Assembly: GCA_937892405.1 (NCBI GenBank)
Contig: CALAFS010000084.1
Span: 1-18,881 of the forward strand
Direction of reading: 5' to 3'
Source of the DNA: an uncultured Clostridia bacterium
Lineage (GTDB): Bacteria > Bacillota > Clostridia > Oscillospirales > CAG-272
Length of the DNA: 18,881 nt
Made by a program: the position numbers and the translations under genes. Positions 15,189 through 18,881 of this stretch are shown one piece after another; the first letter of the stretch is position 1; the number at the start of each line of letters is the position of its first letter. The notes beneath the pieces are model-generated. The model was given only the letters and a program-made list of their open reading frames with translations. It was not told the origin of the DNA and made no database searches.

Positions 15189-15341
15189 TATGTTATCTCC
15201 AGTATACCCCTCTTTCCCCGACAAGTCCATTGTCAACTCACGCGAAAATGGAAAATTCTATCCTATATTTTTGCTATTTTCGGATTTTCCGTGTTTTTTG
15301 ATGTATTATTATATCCTATTCTATGAAGATGGAATATTCTA
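15152..15341. repeat. Three copies of a GGAAWATTCT motif upstream of the giant gene
   Basis: TGGAAAATTCT occurs at 15152-15162, ATGGAAAATTCTA at 15248-15260 and ATGGAATATTCTA at 15329-15341. The core GAATATTC of the third copy is a palindrome. The spacing is about 97 and 81 bases. The region (15127-15428) is AT-rich in its middle and holds no gene. The motif could be a regulator site for the giant gene or chance in AT-rich sequence. Confidence 0.35.
15201..15229 (-). promoter_or_regulatory. Likely promoter of the giant secreted-protein gene
   Basis: On the minus strand: TGGACT (15229-15224), a 17-base spacer, TATACT (15206-15201). A better-looking TTGACA at 15236-15231 is 24 bases from the -10 box, too far for SigA. 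The -35 therefore matches only four of six, which suggests a weak or activated promoter. Confidence 0.5.
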
Positions 15342-15374
15342 CACTTCGCGTTTTGCTTCCGACGGAAAACAAAG

Positions 15375-15416
15375 GGCACCGCCCGGACTTTCGGTAAGAA
15401 GAATCCGTGCGGTGCC
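15375..15416 (-). terminator. Intrinsic terminator of the AAA ATPase gene
   Basis: GGCACCGCCCGGA (15375-15387) pairs with 15404-15416 with one mismatch in 13. On the minus strand the stem is followed by CTTTGTTTTCC. It lies 12 bases beyond the stop at 15429. Confidence 0.8.
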
Positions 15417-15428
15417 ATAGACTTTGTA

Positions 15429-16823
15429 TTATCCGAATCGGCAGAGCATATCCGCGTAGGAGATCAGCGTCACATTCCCTCTCTCCGCTGCCGCCTTTTC
15501 GCAACTCTTTGTAAATCCGGACTTGGAAAAAAGATAAAAATGCGTCTCTTTGTAATGAAACAGTTCACTGCGCGCGGTCAATGTCTCCAGAACGCCGGCG
15601 TCGACCTTCTCGCCCGTCCACTTACATTCGCAAAGCAGAACCGACCCGCGATCCGCACCCATAATGTCGATCTCTTCCTGCCTGTGCGTCTTCGGATTGG
15701 TTCCCCAGAAGCGCCCGATGTCGCTGAAATTCACGACACATTCCCCCGCCAGAAGAAGGCGCCAGAGATACTGCCGGCAGATCTCCTCAAACACGCCGCC
15801 CATATAAGCGGACAGCTCCGGAGCAATCCGCCGATAGGCAAGATCCGCGGCGCCGCGGGAGATGACGGATGCGTTCTCCGGAACAAAACGATACCAGAAG
15901 CGGAACATGTTGTCCCCGACGGAATAGATCGTTTTTCTCCCCGGCTTTTCGCCGTAAGGCGACTCCTTTTTGACAATGCCGAGCGCGATGAGATTTTTGA
16001 TATAGGACGCGCAAACGCCGGTATTTTCGGATATCTTCGTCGAGATTTCATTCATCTTTGAACACCCCGAGGCGATCGCCGTAATGATGGCGTTATAGAT
16101 GGCGGGTTCTCTGACCTCCTGCTTTAAGAGATTGAGCGGCTCTTCAAATATCGCGGAGGTCGGGTTCAGATAGAGGTTTTTGATATTGTCTTCCATGGAA
16201 AGGCGGTCGTCGATCTGCCCGAGATATTGCGGCGTACCGCCCACGATCCCGTATGCCAGCGCTTTGTCCTCATCGGACAGGTGCGAAAAATACCGCTGTG
16301 CTTCAAAAAAGTCGAACGGTTCCACCTTAAGCTGTGCCGTGCGCCTGCCGTAAAGGGGCGCCTTGTACGCCAGCACATGATCTTCCATATACGACATCGA
16401 AGATCCGCAGAGGATCAAAAAGAGCTTTGAGGTATCTTTGTTGCGGTCGATCAGAAGCTGAAGCGTGGACGCAAGACTCCCCGACGCGCGCGCCACATAG
16501 GGATATTCGTCCATGACAAGCACCACCCGCCGCTCCTCGGCAAGGGCAAAGACATGTTCAAGCGCCGCCTGAAAGGTGGGAAAAGAGGAGCCGGTCGGTA
16601 TCCCGGTGCTGTATTCCGCGATGCTCGCCGAAAGGTTATCCAGATTCTGCTTTTCGTTGCTCTCCACTCCTGTGAAGAAGATAACATCTTTTCCCTTCGC
16701 GAACTCGTCGATCAGCGCGGTCTTTCCCACGCGGCGACGACCGTAAATTACAACAAATTCAAATTTCCCGGAATGATAGCGCCGACCCAGCATTTCGAGC
16801 TCCCGCTCTCTGCCGATGAACAT
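15429..16823 (-). CDS. AAA ATPase with DUF234/PD-(D/E)XK-like C-terminus
   Basis: The 464-residue protein starts 'MFIGRERELEML', the usual opening of archaeal-type ATPases (COG1672 group). Walker A is GRRRVGKT (28-35) and Walker B is VLVMDEYPYV (101-110). 'LILCGSS' at 136-142 fits sensor 1. A winged-helix region spans about 240-310. The C-terminal DUF234-like part has Glu346, Asp386 in 'EEIDIMGADRG' and Glu399-Cys-Lys401, the E-D-ExK arrangement of PD-(D/E)XK nuclease folds. The start at 16821-16823 has GGGAGGG seven bases upstream; the longer frame to 16877 runs through the promoter -10 and is rejected. The gene is solitary, with its own consensus promoter and terminator. Solitary copies are numerous in gut genomes; the role is unknown, with defence or element maintenance sometimes suspected. 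Confidence 0.88.
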   Translation of the reverse strand: MFIGRERELEMLGRRYHSGKFEFVVIYGRRRVGKTALIDEFAKGKDVIFFTGVESNEKQNLDNLSASIAEYSTGIPTGSSFPTFQAALEHVFALAEERRVVLVMDEYPYVARASGSLASTLQLLIDRNKDTSKLFLILCGSSMSYMEDHVLAYKAPLYGRRTAQLKVEPFDFFEAQRYFSHLSDEDKALAYGIVGGTPQYLGQIDDRLSMEDNIKNLYLNPTSAIFEEPLNLLKQEVREPAIYNAIITAIASGCSKMNEISTKISENTGVCASYIKNLIALGIVKKESPYGEKPGRKTIYSVGDNMFRFWYRFVPENASVISRGAADLAYRRIAPELSAYMGGVFEEICRQYLWRLLLAGECVVNFSDIGRFWGTNPKTHRQEEIDIMGADRGSVLLCECKWTGEKVDAGVLETLTARSELFHYKETHFYLFSKSGFTKSCEKAAAERGNVTLISYADMLCRFG

Positions 16824-16865
16824 AGGGGTTCCCTCCCGTCTTCGTTTTTCCTGTCTTTTATCTTC

Positions 16866-16894
16866 ATTATACCCCACGGAATTCCGTCTGTCAA
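16866..16894 (-). promoter_or_regulatory. Consensus SigA promoter of the ATPase gene with palindrome in the spacer
   Basis: On the minus strand: TTGACA (16894-16889), a 17-base spacer, TATAAT (16871-16866), a full consensus match. The spacer contains the perfect 12-bp palindrome ACGGAATTCCGT (16876-16887), a position where a bound dimer would block polymerase. The start near 16859 gives a leader of about 36 bases. Confidence 0.9.
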
Positions 16895-16906
16895 CCCTTT
16901 TTATGA

Positions 16907-16949
16907 AATTTAGTCAGTTACGATTTAGTAAATCGTAACTGACTAAATT
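16907..16949. repeat. Perfect palindrome, 21-bp arms around one base
   Basis: Bases 16907-16927 are the exact reverse complement of 16929-16949, with G16928 at the centre (arm core TTTAGTCAGTTACGATTTA). It is AT-rich and lies 12 bases upstream of the ATPase -35 box, between that promoter and the terminator of the ECF gene. Neither side has a T run that would make it a normal terminator. It may be a regulator site, a cruciform, or the end of a mobile palindromic unit. Confidence 0.85.
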
Positions 16950-16973
16950 ATTCAACCTTCGGACAGGGCATGC

Positions 16974-17011
16974 AAAAAAGGCAGTCCGTCAAAAAACAAC
17001 GGATTGCCTTT
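16974..17011 (-). terminator. Intrinsic terminator of the cobalamin-uptake operon
   Basis: AAAGGCAGTCCGT (16977-16989) pairs with 16999-17011 with one G-T pair. On the minus strand the stem is followed by TTTTTT (16979-16974 region). It overlaps the last codon of the S component by two bases. Confidence 0.85.
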
Positions 17012-17597
17012 ATTCTTCTCTCGGATCTTTTTCCGGTTTTGCCGTCTTCTCTTCCCTGCACGGAAAAAATCTTCCTTTTATATCATATAGCACGCGCGCA
17101 AGTGGCGGAAAAAGAAGCGGAAAGAGCACCGCGTTACATGCGAGCTCGACGAGATAGAACACGATGCCGCGGGCATAATAAATACCGAAGCGTCGGAAAA
17201 AATCCTCATAATACCCGGTAAACAGCCCGACATCGACAAGGGAGCTGAGGACGCCGAACCAAACGACGAGCAAAAGCGCGCTCGCCGTGAGGGGCACGCG
17301 CCGTCTGACGCCGAGGCGGGAGAGAAACAAAAACACCATGCCGACAAGCGGCCAATAGAGATAGTAGGTAATCACCCAGGTGCCAACACCCCAAATCAGA
17401 GGCTCGACCGATACGAACACAAGGATCGCGGCGACACCGAGCCACCCGAAGACATAACCGTAAAGCGCCGAGAGGAGAGTGACGACCTCCACATTCGGAA
17501 TCACCGCGAGTGCGAGTTTTCCTCCCGTGAGAATGGCAGCCATCATTCCCACGAGAGCGATTTTTCGCACGGCAAGTGATGTGCCGCGCCCTCTCAC
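17010..17597 (-). CDS. ECF transporter S component, probable cobalamin-specific
   Basis: The 195-residue hydrophobic protein has about six helices (near 11-33, 36-50, 54-70, 74-94, 103-121, 138-166) and a Lys/Glu-rich tail. 'RKIALVGMMAAILTGGKLAL' and 'IPNVEVVTLLSALYGYVFG' are characteristic of ECF S components, which bind a vitamin and dock on a shared EcfT/EcfAA' module. That module is not encoded here. The proposed start is GTG at 17597, which abuts the TAA of the lipoprotein gene (TAAGTG), implying translational coupling; an in-frame GTG nine codons later is possible. Placement behind a cobalamin riboswitch and a DUF4430 lipoprotein argues for cobalamin or a corrinoid as substrate. CbrT-type S components are the known analogy; I cannot assign it to that subfamily from sequence alone. 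Confidence 0.8.
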   Translation of the reverse strand: MRGRGTSLAVRKIALVGMMAAILTGGKLALAVIPNVEVVTLLSALYGYVFGWLGVAAILVFVSVEPLIWGVGTWVITYYLYWPLVGMVFLFLSRLGVRRRVPLTASALLLVVWFGVLSSLVDVGLFTGYYEDFFRRFGIYYARGIVFYLVELACNAVLFPLLFPPLARVLYDIKGRFFPCREEKTAKPEKDPREE

Positions 17598-18047
17598 TTA
17601 ACCCCAGCTGATGGTGCCGACATAGATCACGGCACCGTCCGTCATGTGCATATCCTTCGCACCGACGCCCGACGAGGTGAGAGTCATACCCTCGTACTCC
17701 ACCGTGGTCTTATACTCCGTGACATCGAAGTCTTCTTCCACCGAGGTGTAAAGGTAAATATAAAGATTGTCCCCTTGCTTCAGGTCGCCGACCTCGGTGA
17801 GGAAGCCGCCGTTCTCGGCATAGTTCAGACCTTTCTCCGCCTTCAGGTATGCGAGAACGGAAAGAAGCCCGTCCGTCCCCTCGACCTTGTCCATGTTGAC
17901 CTTATACTCGGTCGGGGTCTCGGTGCCGATCACGAGGGTAACAAACCCGTTTTTGCTGGTTTCCCCGCAGGACGCGAGCGCGCAGAGCGCGATGGCGATG
18001 ACGAGGAGGACGGCGAGTAACCGCCCGGTGTTCTTTTGCTTTGTCAT
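17598..18047 (-). CDS. DUF4430 lipoprotein, probable corrinoid-binding protein
   Basis: The 149-residue protein has a basic N-terminus, a hydrophobic core and a lipobox LASC with the lipidated Cys at 27, so it should be anchored on the outer face of the membrane. Residues about 36-148 fit DUF4430, a domain related to the beta domain of vertebrate transcobalamin and intrinsic factor; the segment 'GTDGLLSVLAYLKAEKGLNY' (57-76) is the clearest family mark. The start at 18047 has AAAGGAG seven bases upstream. It directly precedes and couples to the S component gene. The upstream cobalamin riboswitch supports capture of B12 or a relative. It is shorter than a substrate-binding protein of the BtuF type, which it does not resemble. 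Confidence 0.8.
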   Translation of the reverse strand: MTKQKNTGRLLAVLLVIAIALCALASCGETSKNGFVTLVIGTETPTEYKVNMDKVEGTDGLLSVLAYLKAEKGLNYAENGGFLTEVGDLKQGDNLYIYLYTSVEEDFDVTEYKTTVEYEGMTLTSSGVGAKDMHMTDGAVIYVGTISWG

Positions 18048-18090
18048 GTGTTGTCTCCTTTGTTAAAGATAAAGAATGAGACATTCCGAC

Positions 18091-18146
18091 AAAAAGAAAG
18101 ATGGGGCTTCGCATCTGTCGAAGGGCAGACGCCAAAAGCCTCCATC
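18091..18146 (-). terminator. Riboswitch expression-platform terminator
   Basis: On the minus strand, 18146-18126 pairs with 18117-18100 (GATGG, GGCTT and GCGTCTG segments against CAGATGC, AAGCC and CCATC, with small bulges). It is followed by TTTCTTTTT (18099-18091). It lies between the riboswitch aptamer and the lipoprotein start. Its loop-side TCGACAG (18121-18115) is complementary to CTGTCGA in the B12 box (18259-18253), a ready antiterminator pairing. Confidence 0.8.
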
Positions 18147-18209
18147 AAAAGGGTGCGCGTAGGGAGCCGTCGGTGAAAATTTCCTCCGACAGCGCGCGTG
18201 TCCCCCTTT
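18147..18209 (-). promoter_or_regulatory. Second long hairpin in the riboswitch leader
   Basis: AAAGGGGGACACGCGCG and CTGTCGG (18209 downward) pair with CCGACGG and CGCGCACCCTTTT (to 18147) with internal bulges. It sits between the aptamer and the terminator and ends in CCCTTTT. It may be a weak upstream terminator or a spacer helix that positions the platform. Confidence 0.5.
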
Positions 18210-18239
18210 GGTTTTCCTCCGTTTGCCCAAGGAATGTGT

Positions 18240-18389
18240 GCCAAAGTCACGGTCGACAGGCCTTCCGACTGGGCGGGTGACTGCTCCCGCGTCACGGCAA
18301 TGGCTGTTGCTGCGGAATTCCACCGCATTTCCCTGCTTGAAGAGAGCTTCGCAAAAGTCGCGTCCCTCTCCCGGCGACCGATCCTGACA
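18240..18389 (-). ncRNA. Cobalamin riboswitch aptamer
   Basis: Read on the minus strand, the leader contains in order: AGGGAAATGCGGTGGAATTCC (near 18337-18317, the GGGAA...GGTG-x-AA-x-CC core), GCAGCAACAGCCATTGCC, a GTGAC/GTCAC hairpin, and then the B12 box AGTCGGAAGGCCTGTC (18270-18255), close to the consensus AGYCAGGAGACCTGCC. The order and spacing are those of the cobalamin class. The aptamer starts almost at the transcription start and is followed by two hairpins, the second an intrinsic terminator. Ligand binding should free the terminator and stop transcription of the lipoprotein and S component genes. Exact limits are approximate. Confidence 0.85.
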
Positions 18390-18395
18390 AATTCT

Positions 18396-18424
18396 ATTAT
18401 AATAAAAAGGTAGGTAAATGTCAA
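18396..18424 (-). promoter_or_regulatory. Consensus SigA promoter of the riboswitch operon
   Basis: On the minus strand: TTGACA (18424-18419), a 17-base spacer, TATAAT (18401-18396). Transcription should start near 18389. The leader is therefore about 340 bases. Confidence 0.9.
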
Positions 18425-18721
18425 GATACCGGGAAGGAAAAAGAAAAAAGGCGAGCGCCTGTTCTTCCTCTCTTTTCCGGTTTCTCACCGCGTTCGGTCA
18501 TAAGTGGGAAAAATGTGAAAAGAAGCGCAAAAGAGATACCAAAAATGCAGAAAACGGCACGAAATCCCCGGATATATAAAATAAGACACCGACAGACAGG
18601 CGAAAGACAGCAAACGACGGGGATCGCGCTTTTGCGTCGCGCATCGCCCCTGCCCGTTAGCACTTTCCGGTTCGGCATGCGAACATTCACAAAAAATTCA
18701 CAACTTTTTTTGAAAAAACCC
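18425..18721. other. Intergenic region without a recognisable gene
   Basis: This stretch lies between the divergent riboswitch and hrcA promoters. Open frames on both strands lack ribosome sites and family likeness. Visible items are small: AGGCG-AG-CGCCT near 18449-18460, GTTCG-GCATG-CGAAC near 18671-18685, and TTAGCACTT near 18657, which matches one CIRCE arm but has no partner. I see nothing else to annotate. Confidence 0.6.
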
Positions 18722-18750
18722 TTGACAAAAGGGGGAAAAAGGGCTATATT
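18722..18750 (+). promoter_or_regulatory. SigA promoter of hrcA
   Basis: TTGACA (18722-18727), a 17-base spacer, TATATT (18745-18750). The expected start near 18757 is eight bases before the CIRCE site. Confidence 0.85.
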
Positions 18751-18764
18751 ATAGGCATAAGAGA

Positions 18765-18791
18765 TTAGCACTCTACTACTTCAAGTGCTAA
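18765..18791 (+). promoter_or_regulatory. CIRCE operator (HrcA binding site)
   Basis: TTAGCACTC (18765-18773), nine bases, AAGTGCTAA (18783-18791). This matches the CIRCE consensus TTAGCACTC-N9-GAGTGCTAA at all but one arm position (G to A at 18783). It overlaps the start of the transcript, where HrcA represses the heat-shock operon of Firmicutes. Confidence 0.95.
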
Positions 18792-18815
18792 AATGAAGAA
18801 AGTGAGGTGAGACTT

Positions 18816-18881
18816 TTGGATGATGAAAGACTGACGCCCCGCAAGCGCAAGATTCTACGCGCGATCGTGGACGCTCATATT
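18816..18881 (+). CDS. hrcA: Heat-inducible transcription repressor HrcA, N-terminal fragment
   Basis: Only the first 22 codons are in the window. The proposed start is TTG at 18816-18818 with GAGGTGAG about five bases upstream; a GTG three codons earlier (18807) is an alternative with a poorer site. The residues read (M)DDERLTPRKRKILRAIVDAHI. 'L-T-x-R-x-x-x-I-L-x-A-I-V-x-x-H/Y-I' is the conserved first helix of the HrcA winged-helix domain. The CIRCE site directly upstream fixes the identity. In Firmicutes hrcA normally leads grpE-dnaK-dnaJ, so those genes are expected just beyond the window. Confidence 0.93.
   Translation, partial: MDDERLTPRKRKILRAIVDAHI

Noticed and set aside
15207..15236. 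TTGACA at 15236-15231 as the -35 box of the giant gene
   Set aside because: It is 24 bases from the nearest -10 box, too far for SigA; TGGACT at 17 bases is preferred.
12724..15420. 898-codon plus-strand open frame
   Set aside because: Same reason: it is antisense to the hydrolase and module region and has no start signal.
18063..18488. Minus-strand frame across the leader before the lipoprotein
   Set aside because: It overlaps a promoter, a cobalamin aptamer and a terminator, so the DNA is regulatory, not coding.

Overview
The window looks like a chromosomal segment of a GC-rich anaerobic member of the Firmicutes (Clostridia, Oscillospiraceae/Christensenellales-like). The basis is family content and signals, not a database match: strong Shine-Dalgarno sites, textbook SigA promoters (TTGACA-17-TATAAT), intrinsic terminators at most gene ends, a CIRCE site before hrcA, an ECF transporter S component behind a cobalamin riboswitch, and several zinc-ribbon membrane proteins typical of gut Clostridia. 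No phage structural genes, transposase, rRNA or CRISPR array is visible.

Layout. (1) 1-199 is the C-terminus of a YhhN-like membrane protein, closed by a bidirectional terminator. (2) 290-2432 (minus) is a three-gene zinc-ribbon operon: a small ribbon-plus-membrane protein, a free-standing six-knuckle zinc-ribbon protein, and a large polytopic protein whose N-terminus is a paralogue of the free-standing one. Its promoter overlaps a palindromic operator and faces a 68-residue XRE regulator (2552-2758). (3) 2824-4254 holds tRNA-Gln(CUG), a palindromic repeat ending in a copy of the tRNA 3' tail, and an AT-rich islet with one zinc-ribbon membrane gene; inverted tRNA-tail fragments bound the islet. 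(4) 4456-7490 (plus) carries a ketopantoate-reductase-like dehydrogenase lacking the usual catalytic-lysine context, and a GH38-like DUF5054 protein, each with its own promoter. (5) 7639-15126 (minus) is a 2438-residue secreted modular protein (alpha/beta hydrolase, Ig-like domain, five repeated beta-sandwich modules, two DNRLRE-like modules), followed by a 50-codon gene with a good ribosome binding site. (6) 15429-16823 (minus) is a solitary AAA ATPase with a DUF234/PD-(D/E)XK-like C-terminus, next to a perfect 21-bp-arm palindrome. (7) 17010-18389 (minus) is a cobalamin riboswitch with an intrinsic-terminator expression platform, a DUF4430 lipoprotein and an ECF S component: together a probable B12-uptake unit. 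(8) 18722 onward is the hrcA promoter, CIRCE site and first 22 codons.

How they work together. The best functional unit is the riboswitch, lipoprotein and S component, read as cobalamin capture at the membrane and import through a shared ECF energising module encoded elsewhere. The second is the zinc-ribbon operon with its divergent XRE gene, which looks self-contained and regulated but has no assigned function. The giant secreted hydrolase and the DUF5054 enzyme converge on one bidirectional terminator and may both act on glycans or esters, but a link is not shown by the sequence.
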